From: Prevotella sp. ne3005
GTDB lineage: Bacteria > Bacteroidota > Bacteroidia > Bacteroidales > Bacteroidaceae
DNA length: 64,000 nucleotides
Reading direction: 5' to 3'
NCBI RefSeq assembly: GCF_900110085.1
Contig: NZ_FOCK01000004.1
Coordinates: forward strand, 310,001 to 374,000
The translations under genes were made by a program, and so were the position numbers. The notes beneath the pieces were generated by a model. The model did not search any database. It saw nothing but the letters and a program-made list of their open reading frames with translations, and was not told the origin of the DNA. Below, one piece after another: positions 36,265 to 43,501 of this stretch (position 1 is its first letter; each line of letters begins with the position of its first letter).

Positions 36265-37485
36265 ATGGAGAAGAGTAATCTTTTGCCTGTAGAGACTTTT
36301 GGAGTCTCCCAGGTGGGAACGCTTGTGATCGAGCTGTTCCTCATGAGCAACTACCGTTTCCGACGAAACATCCTCAACGGAAAGGTAGAGTTCTCGGCAA
36401 AGCCCAGTGGCGATGCGGAGTGTGATTATCGTCCTCTGACGCAGGCGGCCCTTAAAAGCATCGTGATTCGTGCCAAGCGCGAACAGGTGCTGGAAAAGGG
36501 GAACCCTAAGTCGGAGATTGAGGAGTATGTGGAATCGGAGGAAGTGCCAGAGTATAATCCTGTACAGGATTTTCTGGAAAATCTGCCTGTATGGGACGGA
36601 CAGAACCATGTAGCCAAGGTTTTTAGTCGTATCCCAGGCATCACCTCCGAGCAGCTGAACTATCTCACCATCTGGCTGCGATCTACTGTGGCCCACTGGT
36701 CGCAGATGGACATGCTTCATGGTAATGAGTGTGTGCCAACGCTCATCGGAGGTCAGGGTTGCGGAAAGACCACCTTCGTGCGTCGTCTGTTGCCTCAGCA
36801 TCTGCGTGAATATTACCTCGACCATCTGAATCTGTCGAACAAGTTTGATAAGGAGATGGCTCTGACGAACAATCTCCTGGTCAACCTCGACGAGTTGGAG
36901 GCCATCCGCCCTTCCCAGCAGGCATCGCTGAAGCAGACGCTGTCTGTCAGCAAGGTGAATGCTCGCCCGATATTCGGGCGTGCCCAGGAGGATCGTCCCC
37001 GATTTGCCTCGTTTGTGGCTACCACCAACAATCGTCATCCGCTGAAGGATGTTACGGGCAGTCGCCGATACATCTGCATCTTGATTCCTGATGGTCAGAT
37101 GATCGATAATACGGGTGAGATAGACTATGGGCAGCTCTATGCTCAGGTGGTGTATGAGATCCATAATCAGGGTGCCCACTACTGGTTTCACAATGACGAG
37201 GTGGCCCGCATCCAGCAGCTGAACCAGGATTTCATGGAAAAGAAGGACCTCGGAGAGATGTTTACCGCCTGTTTCCGCCAGCCTCGTGAGGGTGAGGCGG
37301 CCAAGACGATGAACTGCGACCAGCTGATCAGCATCATGCAGAAGGATTATCCTACGTTGCAGAATACGATAGGCAATAAGGTCAAGCTCGGCAAGGCCAT
37401 TTCGGCTCTGGGGTTCAAGCACAAGGAGCACTCCCATGTGGCCTATTATGAAGTGGTACCACTCATGAAAGTCACAGCCGCATGA
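36265..37485 (+). CDS. VapE-like/DUF3874 P-loop ATPase
   Basis: A 406-residue protein with the virulence-associated E (VapE) core, a superfamily 3-like helicase fold seen in phage, satellite and plasmid replication proteins. Walker A is GGQGCGKT at residues 162-169, Walker B LLVNLDELE with Asp209-Glu210, and a sensor-1-like ATTN follows. The N-terminal 100 residues have a short helical domain but no primase, unlike long VapE proteins. The C-terminal third (DLGEMFTACFRQPREGE, IGNKVKLGKAISALGFKHKE) looks like a winged-helix domain. It is flanked by inverted arrays of ATCCCTCCC motifs and no other phage genes. It may be a replication remnant or a small mobile unit. Confidence 0.8.
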   Translation: MEKSNLLPVETFGVSQVGTLVIELFLMSNYRFRRNILNGKVEFSAKPSGDAECDYRPLTQAALKSIVIRAKREQVLEKGNPKSEIEEYVESEEVPEYNPVQDFLENLPVWDGQNHVAKVFSRIPGITSEQLNYLTIWLRSTVAHWSQMDMLHGNECVPTLIGGQGCGKTTFVRRLLPQHLREYYLDHLNLSNKFDKEMALTNNLLVNLDELEAIRPSQQASLKQTLSVSKVNARPIFGRAQEDRPRFASFVATTNNRHPLKDVTGSRRYICILIPDGQMIDNTGEIDYGQLYAQVVYEIHNQGAHYWFHNDEVARIQQLNQDFMEKKDLGEMFTACFRQPREGEAAKTMNCDQLISIMQKDYPTLQNTIGNKVKLGKAISALGFKHKEHSHVAYYEVVPLMKVTAA

Positions 37486-37492
37486 ACCAGAC

Positions 37493-37590
37493 GGGAGGGA
37501 TGACGGGAGAGATATGGGAGGGATTGAAAACATCCCTCCCGTGCTCAAACCCCTTTATACAAAGGGCTTCCGGAAGATTTAGGGAGGGAT
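37493..37590. repeat. Right array of ATCCCTCCC motifs, mostly inverted
   Basis: GGGAGGGAT at 37493, 37516 and 37582, GGGAGAGAT at 37505 and one direct ATCCCTCCC at 37532. GGGCTTCCGG (37564-37573) is the reverse complement of the left CCGGAAGCCC. Together with 35943-36040 this is an imperfect inverted repeat around the ATPase gene. Confidence 0.85.
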
Positions 37591-37624
37591 GAGAGATTTT
37601 TTAGCAAATACATAAATTAAAACA

Positions 37625-38062
37625 ATGGAAAAGATTTTAGAATTGAAGATGATCCCTTGGGGATATGAGATTTGTTTCAACAACGATTGTCAGTTGCGTG
37701 AGAAATGCCTGCACTATCAGGCAGGGCTGTTGATGCCCAGCGACCGTCTTAGCGGTCCTGCGGTCTATCCTGCAGCGTGGAAGGACGGCCAGTGCCAGCG
37801 ATTCCGGGAATACAAGCTGGTCAGGAAGGCCTGGGGCTTCAACAAGCTCTATAGGAACCTGCCTCGTCACCTGAAGACTGAGGCTCGCGAGTGTGTGATG
37901 AGTTACTTCAGTGGTGGCTGCGGCCCTTACTATCGTTATCATCATGGTGAGAACAAGCTCTCGCCCAGTCAGCAGGAAGATATCATGAACATCATGTCAA
38001 AGTTCTGCAGTACCGAGGGCCTGTCCTTCGACCGCTACGAATGGGACTACGACTTCACATGA
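37625..38062 (+). CDS. DUF6078 family small Cys-containing protein
   Basis: A 145-residue soluble protein. The N-terminus has three close cysteines (CFNNDCQLREKCLHYQAG), possibly a metal site, then a basic middle part (RKAWGFNKLYRNLPRHLKTE) and GGCGPYYRYHHGENKLS. I associate the pattern with DUF6078, a Bacteroidota family of unknown function. The helical C-terminal half ahead of YYRYHHG might bind nucleic acid, but this is a guess. It lies 139 bases after the VapE-like gene with no promoter of its own that I can see. A terminator follows at 38089. Confidence 0.7.
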   Translation: MEKILELKMIPWGYEICFNNDCQLREKCLHYQAGLLMPSDRLSGPAVYPAAWKDGQCQRFREYKLVRKAWGFNKLYRNLPRHLKTEARECVMSYFSGGCGPYYRYHHGENKLSPSQQEDIMNIMSKFCSTEGLSFDRYEWDYDFT

Positions 38063-38088
38063 TCTGTTGAGGTGCATTCCCACAAAAA

Positions 38089-38126
38089 AGACTCACGAAG
38101 CAGCTTAGTTTCGTGAGTCGTTTTTA
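38089..38126 (+). terminator. Terminator after the DUF6078 gene
   Basis: GACTCACGAA (38090-38099) pairs with TTCGTGAGTC (38110-38119), followed by GTTTTT. It starts 27 bases after the stop codon. Confidence 0.85.
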
Positions 38127-38143
38127 TGAGATATAGGTAGATT

Positions 38144-38212
38144 CTACTCGACCGGGCGAACCAGGCGCACGGAGAAACCGCGGGACGAGGCATGCATCCC
38201 TGCAGGTCTGGA
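38144..38212 (-). pseudogene. Remnant of a Fib_succ_major-type protein C-terminus
   Basis: On the minus strand the frame ending at the stop codon 38144-38146 reads SSRGFSVRLVRPVE, the typical last residues of the Fibrobacter succinogenes major paralogous domain, a family of repeated Bacteroidota lipoproteins. Upstream the reading has no further resemblance and soon meets a terminator-like palindrome core (TGCAGGGATGCA). Only about 15 codons remain, so this is a decayed fragment. Confidence 0.5.
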
Positions 38213-38284
38213 TGACGTTTCTTTGTATCTAGAAATGACAGCCAGTTTTTTTGCGAATCGTTTGGCGGATTCATGAGAATGTAC

Positions 38285-38292
38285 TACCTTTG
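38285..38292 (+). promoter_or_regulatory. -7 promoter element of the STM3941-family gene
   Basis: TACCTTTG, 45 bases before the start at 38338. Confidence 0.6.
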
Positions 38293-38337
38293 CAGGCTAA
38301 TGAATCGTAAACTAATAGAATAAGCAAGACCATCTAT

Positions 38338-38859
38338 ATGGAGATCTACGAGAAAAGACATGCTTTGAAAGCAATATGGGATGCGGTTACCTATTTGTTA
38401 CCTATAGTGCTGGGCTGTGTGATTGCTGCCATTGCCATCAGTCCATCCTTTTTTAATACTACAATTTCTGCACCAGACTGGTTGTGGTACTCGTTGGTGG
38501 CAGTTGCTGTGTTTATCATTCTGCCGTTGAGCCTGTACGTCCTGTATTTCTTTAGTGTAAGGTATTACAATCTGTGCCTGTTTAAGAAGCCAGCCTTGGT
38601 TATCACCGATAGCGAGCTACACATATTCTCACCATATCGTGGCTATACGGTCGTCAGATGGGATGAGATAGCAGAGTTTAAAGATGGCTATCTTACGAAG
38701 TTTCGCAAGTTTGTTTATCCTGTATATAAAGATGCTATGCGGAACAAGAATATACTTCGCAGGGGCTATCTTGACGGTATATTGACTGATTACCTTACGA
38801 TAGGCTACGACGACTTGCTGGCCGAGCTGAACAGCCATCTGAAGAAAAATGCAAAATAA
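38338..38859 (+). CDS. STM3941 family membrane protein
   Basis: A 173-residue protein with two transmembrane helices near the N-terminus (about residues 15-37 and 48-75), then a soluble domain with the pattern PALVITDSELHIFSPYRGYTVVRWDEIAEF, a PH-like beta barrel common to the STM3941 family. The cytoplasmic domain ends with a short helix (LAELNSHLKKN). No function is known. It has its own promoter and lies 46 bases ahead of the transpeptidase gene, which has a separate promoter. Confidence 0.75.
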   Translation: MEIYEKRHALKAIWDAVTYLLPIVLGCVIAAIAISPSFFNTTISAPDWLWYSLVAVAVFIILPLSLYVLYFFSVRYYNLCLFKKPALVITDSELHIFSPYRGYTVVRWDEIAEFKDGYLTKFRKFVYPVYKDAMRNKNILRRGYLDGILTDYLTIGYDDLLAELNSHLKKNAK

Positions 38860-38893
38860 TCCCGATTTTTTTTGCATTTCGCTTTAATTACAT

Positions 38894-38901
38894 TACCTTT
38901 G
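38894..38901 (+). promoter_or_regulatory. -7 promoter element of the transpeptidase gene
   Basis: TACCTTTG ends four bases ahead of the ATG at 38906. The transcript must therefore begin at or just before the start codon, giving a leaderless mRNA. Confidence 0.6.
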
Positions 38902-38905
38902 TACC

Positions 38906-40021
38906 ATGAATCGAATTTATGAATACTATATTCTCTTATTCTTGTCGCTCGTGAGCCTGACAGCCCAGGCACAGGGACTGCCTACGGATGGACCTTTGAC
39001 CATCCGACTCATACTTCAGCAGTTGGGTGAACGTCTGCTGAAAGGAAAGACGGGCAGTATCGTGGCCATCAACCCCGAAAACGGCGAGATAATCTGTCTG
39101 GCTACGAACACGCCACAGGGGCCGGACGTGCGTCAGGCCATTGGCAAGCCTCAGGCGCCTGGCTCTACCTTCAAGACGGCTCAGGCTCTGACGCTCTTGT
39201 CGGAGGGATTTGTTACGCCTGATACGAAGATGGCCTGTAACAGTGGCATCACCGACGGCAATATCAAGGTGGGCTGTCACAAGCACCGCTCGCCCCTGAA
39301 CCTGAAAGATGCCCTGGCGCAAAGCTGTAACACATGGTTTATCGTGAACTTCGGTTCGATGATCAACGATGACTTCATGTACGAGTCGAAGGATGAGGCC
39401 ATCAACACCTGGCGAAGCTATATGCAGTCGATGGGGCTGGGTGGTCCGATGCATATCGACATCGCTGGCGAACAGGGAGGCCTGTTGGCAGGTGCCGACT
39501 ACCTGAATCGCCGTTATAAGGATGGCTGGGACGGTAAAACCGTCTGGTGGGCAGGCATGGGACAGGGTGATGTCACCTGTACGCCCCTGCAGCTCTGCAA
39601 CCTCGCTGTTACGATTGCTAATCGTGGCTGGTACTACGTGCCCCATATCCATAAGAACACGACCAACCAGCGCTATCTGACCAAGCGCCAGACCAAGGTT
39701 GCCAAGGAGGCCTATGCGCCAGTGGTGGAAGGCATGCGTCTCGCTGTGGAGAATGGAACGGCCACCAGCATCAAGACCACTTATCCCATTTGTGGCAAGA
39801 CGGGCACGATAGAGAATCCGGGTAAGGACCATTCGGCCTTTATCGCCTTTGCCCCGATGAACAATCCCAAGATAGCCATTGCCGTCTATGTGGAGCATGG
39901 TGGCTTTGGCGCTGATTTGGCTGCCCCCATGGCAGGGCTCGTCATCGAGGCCTACCTGAAAGGCAAGCTATCCCCGGCCTCTGAGCAAAAGGCCAAGCGT
40001 CTTGAGAAAAAACAATTATAA
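38906..40021 (+). CDS. Stand-alone penicillin-binding transpeptidase domain protein
   Basis: A 371-residue protein with a cleavable-looking signal (LFLSLVSLTAQAQ), made almost wholly of a transpeptidase domain. The three active-site motifs are intact: Ser87-T-F-Lys90, Ser140-C-Asn142 and Lys298-Thr-Gly300. The dimerisation/pedestal domain of class B penicillin-binding proteins is missing, so it is about 250 residues shorter than PBP2. It resembles the PBP2/MrdA transpeptidase. It could be an accessory crosslinking enzyme or a beta-lactam-binding protein. A small membrane gene follows three bases after the stop. Confidence 0.85.
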   Translation: MNRIYEYYILLFLSLVSLTAQAQGLPTDGPLTIRLILQQLGERLLKGKTGSIVAINPENGEIICLATNTPQGPDVRQAIGKPQAPGSTFKTAQALTLLSEGFVTPDTKMACNSGITDGNIKVGCHKHRSPLNLKDALAQSCNTWFIVNFGSMINDDFMYESKDEAINTWRSYMQSMGLGGPMHIDIAGEQGGLLAGADYLNRRYKDGWDGKTVWWAGMGQGDVTCTPLQLCNLAVTIANRGWYYVPHIHKNTTNQRYLTKRQTKVAKEAYAPVVEGMRLAVENGTATSIKTTYPICGKTGTIENPGKDHSAFIAFAPMNNPKIAIAVYVEHGGFGADLAAPMAGLVIEAYLKGKLSPASEQKAKRLEKKQL

Positions 40022-40023
40022 AT

Positions 40024-40257
40024 ATGAATACTAAATTAGAAGATCAATTATGAAAGCTCTATGCCCATCATCGCATGGCTCTGTTTATCTCCTTCGCCTT
40101 GTCGCTGACGGTTATCCCTGTGCTTTGGCTGGTGTCGAAGTTTGCACCCGGGCTCTTGTGGTATAGCTACTTGATAGCTTACATCATTGAGATTGTAGCC
40201 ATCTTAGTATTACATCATGTGATGCATGCCAAGTTTGAACTAAGTACGAAAGTTTAG
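40024..40257 (+). pseudogene. Small two-helix membrane protein gene with an in-frame TGA
   Basis: ATG at 40024, two bases after the transpeptidase stop, begins MNTKLEDQL, then a TGA stop at 40051-40053, and the same frame continues KLYAHHRMALFISFALSLTV and on to the stop at 40257. The second part can also start at the ATG at 40075 and encodes 60 residues with two hydrophobic segments. The reading frame, spacing and downstream hydrophobicity suggest one 77-codon gene with a nonsense mutation at codon 10. The last 18 bases overlap the convergent GNAT gene. Function unknown. Confidence 0.6.
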
Positions 40258-40743
40258 TTTCTGGTAAGCCAGACGCTCGTCACCAGAGGCAAGGTAGATA
40301 ATACCGCAATAGGTAAAGCCGTGCTTCTTGATATTGTGTTGCATGATCCGATTGTCCTTATGGGTGTCAATACGGATGTTTGCATCATGTGAAAAGCAGA
40401 AGTCCATGATGGTGCTGAAAATGCCATGGGCCTCAGGATAGCTGGCAATCCGATGGATAACATGATAGGGTAGGTTGTCATCCATCCACTCACCATCGTA
40501 TATCTTAGAGTAGGTTGGTTCAGGAGATGGCAAGAATGCGAAATAGCCGACGATACGGCTTCCATCCTCAATGACAAAGCCACCATGTTTCTCCATATCA
40601 CTGAAAATGACTGCCTCTGAAGGATAGCCATCTCCCCATTGGTGCATGTTGCCGGATTGCCGCATGATCTTCTTTGCTGCGTCCATCACTTGCATTATCT
40701 CGGTGATGTCTGTCGGCTTTGCCTCTCTGATAGTCCAATTCAT
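40240..40743 (-). CDS. GNAT family N-acetyltransferase
   Basis: Start chosen at 40743 (MNWTIREAKPTDITEIMQVM), since the longer reading uses a GTG 14 bases from the -7 element. The 167-residue protein has the single-domain acetyltransferase layout: GFVIEDGSRIVGYFAF (beta strands 2-4) and IASYPEAHGIFSTIMDFCF, where the usual acetyl-CoA loop R/QxxGxG/A is degenerate, then IDTHKDNRIMQHNIKKHGF. Substrate unknown. The promoter TATCTTTG (minus strand) is at 40778-40785. Confidence 0.83.
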   Translation of the reverse strand: MNWTIREAKPTDITEIMQVMDAAKKIMRQSGNMHQWGDGYPSEAVIFSDMEKHGGFVIEDGSRIVGYFAFLPSPEPTYSKIYDGEWMDDNLPYHVIHRIASYPEAHGIFSTIMDFCFSHDANIRIDTHKDNRIMQHNIKKHGFTYCGIIYLASGDERLAYQKLNFRT

Positions 40744-40777
40744 AAACGTATTATCTATTTTCACATAAAACTAACGA

Positions 40778-40785
40778 CAAAGATA
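40778..40785 (-). promoter_or_regulatory. -7 promoter element of the GNAT gene
   Basis: TATCTTTG on the minus strand, 35 bases ahead of the ATG at 40743. Confidence 0.55.
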
Positions 40786-40852
40786 ATGAAAAACAGGGAA
40801 TCATCGCAATAATATCATCGACATTTAGGATTGTTTATGAAGTGTTCATTAT

Positions 40853-40888
40853 AAAAAGAAAGGGACTTACCATCACGGCAAGCCCCCC
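40853..40888 (-). terminator. Terminator of the flavodoxin-DUF2023 operon
   Basis: On the minus strand GGGGCTTGCC (40877-40886) pairs with GGTAAGTCCC (40862-40871), with two G-U pairs, and is followed by TTTCTTTTT. It lies about 42 bases beyond the DUF2023 stop. Confidence 0.78.
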
Positions 40889-40929
40889 ATTTAACTAAAC
40901 TAAACAAATACTTTATGACTCATCATGTG

Positions 40930-41313
40930 TTATTGTGCGTGCTGGCATTTATCGCAGCGACCTTTACACGCAGTCTTTCTTTCACAATAGCGCTCACATT
41001 GTGCACAAAGGTCATAGCCCAGCATCGTACCAAGAATAAAGTCCTCCTCAGGCGTCAGCTCGTTGAGCGGACGGGTGACAATGAGGCGAATGGCATTGAG
41101 GCATTCCTTACGACCAATATAGAAATTCAGATTGTTCTTGCCAGCCGGTTGTAATACGAAGTCCATGTTCTGACTGTAGAGTCGTTTGGTGGCATAGGCT
41201 TCATATCGCTTCGGACAGGTAAAGAGTACCATCTGGCGCACTCCCTTTTGGAGTTCGTAAATATGGTTCATCAATACTTTCATCTCAATTGGTGTAATCT
41301 CGGTTTGTCTCAT
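40930..41313 (-). CDS. DUF2023 family protein with Cys-rich tail
   Basis: A 127-residue soluble protein matching DUF2023: MNHIYELQKGVRQMVLFTC, then QPAGKNNLNFYIGRKECLN and LTPEEDFILGTMLGYDLCAQ. The family is nearly always next to a flavodoxin gene and its role is unknown. The final 25 residues hold six cysteines in the pattern CxxCx3Cx5Cx3CxxC, which could bind an iron-sulfur cluster or zinc. Translation may begin at the upstream ATG (41313) or at an internal Met. It follows flavodoxin by 11 bases. Confidence 0.83.
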   Translation of the reverse strand: MRQTEITPIEMKVLMNHIYELQKGVRQMVLFTCPKRYEAYATKRLYSQNMDFVLQPAGKNNLNFYIGRKECLNAIRLIVTRPLNELTPEEDFILGTMLGYDLCAQCERYCERKTACKGRCDKCQHAQ

Positions 41314-41324
41314 AGCCCTATATA

Positions 41325-41819
41325 TTATAAATTAGGTGAAATCTCTGCAATCCACGCATCGATGCGCGTATCTGTCTTATCGTCCTCGTTCACATCGTCG
41401 AGAGGTAGACCCACGAATTTTCCATCAACGACTGCTTCAGAGTCGTCGAAGGTATAACCGTCAGTTTCTACAGCTCCCACAAAGTGCGCACCACTGGCTT
41501 TAATACCATTATACAATTCACCGATGCCACCGACAAAGGTGTCGCTATACGACTCACTGTCGCCACAGCCGAAGAGGGCGATGGTCTTGCCTGAGAGGTT
41601 GGCACCCTGCAACACCTTCAATCCGTCGTACCAGTCGTCCTGCAACTCACCAGCACCCCAAGTCGAGGTGCCGAGGATCAGGTTTTGGTTGTTGTTCACT
41701 ACATCGGCTGTGAGGTCCTGTACGTTGATGGCCTCACAACCTAACTTCTGGGCTATTTTCTCTGCGATAGCCTCGCACGTTCCTGTTGAGGAACCATAAA
41801 CTACAATTGTTGCATTCAT
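41325..41819 (-). CDS. fldA: Flavodoxin
   Basis: A 164-residue flavodoxin. The FMN phosphate loop is VVYGSSTGTCEAIAEKIA near the N-terminus, followed by LGTSTWGAGELQDDWYDGL and FGCGDSESYSDTFVGGIGEL, which form the isoalloxazine-binding loops. Flavodoxin is a low-potential one- or two-electron carrier that replaces ferredoxin when iron is short. It leads an operon with the DUF2023 gene; the promoter TACCTTTG (minus strand) is at 41855-41862, inside the tail of the msrA terminator. Confidence 0.94.
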   Translation of the reverse strand: MNATIVVYGSSTGTCEAIAEKIAQKLGCEAINVQDLTADVVNNNQNLILGTSTWGAGELQDDWYDGLKVLQGANLSGKTIALFGCGDSESYSDTFVGGIGELYNGIKASGAHFVGAVETDGYTFDDSEAVVDGKFVGLPLDDVNEDDKTDTRIDAWIAEISPNL

Positions 41820-41854
41820 TTCTAACTATTCTAAATGGCTAAAATTTCCGGGTG

Positions 41855-41862
41855 CAAAGGTA
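41855..41862 (-). promoter_or_regulatory. -7 promoter element of the flavodoxin operon
   Basis: TACCTTTG on the minus strand, 35 bases ahead of the flavodoxin ATG and just downstream of the msrA terminator hairpin. Confidence 0.6.
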
Positions 41863-41863
41863 C

Positions 41864-41914
41864 GACGAAAATCCCGACGGTACAATACTCAAAACTGAGT
41901 GTTTTACCGTCGGG
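41864..41914 (-). terminator. Long terminator hairpin after msrA
   Basis: CCCGACGGTA (41873-41882) pairs with TACCGTCGGG (41905-41914); inside, AATACTC pairs with GAGTGTT around a 6-base loop. The result is a nearly continuous 17-bp stem followed on the minus strand by ATTTTCG. It closes the CE7-to-msrA transcript 27 bases after the msrA stop. Confidence 0.8.
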
Positions 41915-41941
41915 GGATATAGGAATTCTAATGAAACGCGA

Positions 41942-42475
41942 TTAATAAGAAGTAGGTATTCCTTTCTTTTCTTTGGCTTGCCTTGCAAACTCAAATAGTG
42001 ACTGGGGAAGATGGCAGTAGCCTGTAGGATTCTTGTCGAGATAGTCCTGATGATATTCTTCGGCTGTATAGAAGTTCTCCAACGGCAGTTTTTCAACGGC
42101 CAGCGGCTGCTGATACTTCTTCTGTTCCTCGGCAAATACCTTTTCGATAATGGGCAAATCCTCTGAATCGGTATAATAGATACCCGTACGATAACGGGTT
42201 CCCTCATCGTGCCCCTGCTTGTTAAGACTTGTCGGATCGATGGCCTTGAAGAACATCTGCAAAAGGAATTCAAGGCTCACCACATCTGGGTAATACTTCA
42301 CATGTACCGTCTCGGCATATCCCGTTGTATCGGTATAGACCTCTTTATACGTTGGGTTGGTAGTATGACCATTGGCAAATCCCACTTCCGTTTCCACCAC
42401 ACCCTCTATCTGTTTGAAGAAATGCTCTGTTCCCCAGAAGCATCCTCCTGCAAGGTAAATCTCTTTTTTCTCCAT
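41942..42475 (-). CDS. msrA: Peptide methionine-(S)-S-oxide reductase
   Basis: A 177-residue repair enzyme. The catalytic GCFWGTEHFF motif has Cys12. Further family signatures are EVGFANGHTTNPTYKEVYTD and the C-terminal HQDYLDKNPTGYCHLPQ, whose Cys may act as a recycling cysteine. It lacks an MsrB fusion, unlike many homologs. It follows the mannose-6-phosphate isomerase gene by 30 bases in the same direction and may be read through from that operon. Confidence 0.95.
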   Translation of the reverse strand: MEKKEIYLAGGCFWGTEHFFKQIEGVVETEVGFANGHTTNPTYKEVYTDTTGYAETVHVKYYPDVVSLEFLLQMFFKAIDPTSLNKQGHDEGTRYRTGIYYTDSEDLPIIEKVFAEEQKKYQQPLAVEKLPLENFYTAEEYHQDYLDKNPTGYCHLPQSLFEFARQAKEKKGIPTSY

Positions 42476-42505
42476 ATTACTTCAACATGATGATACTTTA
42501 TGAAA

Positions 42506-43480
42506 TTACATCGTGGCAGTGAGGAAGGTGGCGTTGCCAAAGATATAGAGGATATTCTCACAGGCTGGCACGAGGATGGTTTCACCCTGATGAATCTCTA
42601 TGCCATTGATATTGGCTTTTCCCCAAAGACATACCACGATGACAAATGAGTCGCAGTGGAAGTCAATCTGCTGGGCAACCTGTACCACTACGCGATGTAC
42701 CACGAAATATGGACAGTTGATGAGCTGTGACGTGGGCTTGGTGCTGTCGTAAGAGGTGCGATAGGCTGGCCACACCTGATAGTCGATGGCTTCCTTGGCC
42801 TGCTCAATGTGTAGTTCACGGGGGTTGCCATGCACATCCTTACGTCCGAAGTCATAGACACGATAGGTGATATCGCTGGTCTGCTGGATCTCGGCCAGGA
42901 AGTTGCCTGCACCGATGGCATGCAGACGACCTGCAGGTAGGAAGTAGAGGTCGCCCTCATGAGCCTCGTGGGTAGCGATTACGTCCTGCATGGGCGAACG
43001 TCCGTTTTGGGGTTCAGCCGTTGCCAGCTGTTCGTATTCCTCTGGCGTGATGCTCTTCTTAAGACCTGCGTAGATCTTTGAGCCCACATCGCTCTTGATG
43101 ATATACCACATCTCCGTCTTTCCCGCACAGCCATGACGCTCCATCGCCAACTTATCGTCGGGATGCACCTGCACGGACAGGTCCTGACGGGAGTCGATCA
43201 GCTTCACCAGCAGGGGGAACTGATTACCGAACTTCTTGTAGATCTTCTTGCCTACCAGCAGCTCCTTGTACTTATCGATCAGTTCTACCAGCGTGAGACC
43301 CTCATCGACGTCATTGATAAGGCCTCGGTTGATGGCTACGCTCTCATGGCCTGGTACACCACTGATTTCCCAACTCTCACCGACATTGGGTTGTGCATTG
43401 AAGATGCCTTTGAAGGGGGCAATCTGATAGCCGCCCCAGATGGTGGTCTTCAGATAAGGCTCAAATTTATAGGGTTTCAT
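42506..43480 (-). CDS. manA: Mannose-6-phosphate isomerase, type I
   Basis: A 324-residue cupin enzyme converting mannose 6-phosphate to fructose 6-phosphate with zinc. Family motifs are KTTIWGGYQIAPFKG at the start, the metal-site segment SVQVHPDDKLA, and HEAHEGDLYFLPAGRLHAIG and EIQQTSDITYRVYDFGRKD. It is the short bacterial type. It follows the GH130 gene by 21 bases; together they turn mannose-1-phosphate-derived or free mannose into glycolytic intermediates. Confidence 0.93.
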   Translation of the reverse strand: MKPYKFEPYLKTTIWGGYQIAPFKGIFNAQPNVGESWEISGVPGHESVAINRGLINDVDEGLTLVELIDKYKELLVGKKIYKKFGNQFPLLVKLIDSRQDLSVQVHPDDKLAMERHGCAGKTEMWYIIKSDVGSKIYAGLKKSITPEEYEQLATAEPQNGRSPMQDVIATHEAHEGDLYFLPAGRLHAIGAGNFLAEIQQTSDITYRVYDFGRKDVHGNPRELHIEQAKEAIDYQVWPAYRTSYDSTKPTSQLINCPYFVVHRVVVQVAQQIDFHCDSFVIVVCLWGKANINGIEIHQGETILVPACENILYIFGNATFLTATM

Positions 43481-43501
43481 AGGAATTCTGTTGTTGAGGC
43501 G

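Noticed and set aside
36256..37548. 430-codon frame antisense to the VapE-like gene
   Set aside because: It lies wholly opposite a gene with clear Walker motifs; its length follows from codon bias of the real gene.
36265..38062. Prophage or integrated plasmid
   Set aside because: No integrase, capsid, terminase, relaxase or partition gene is seen; only the ATPase and a DUF6078 gene.
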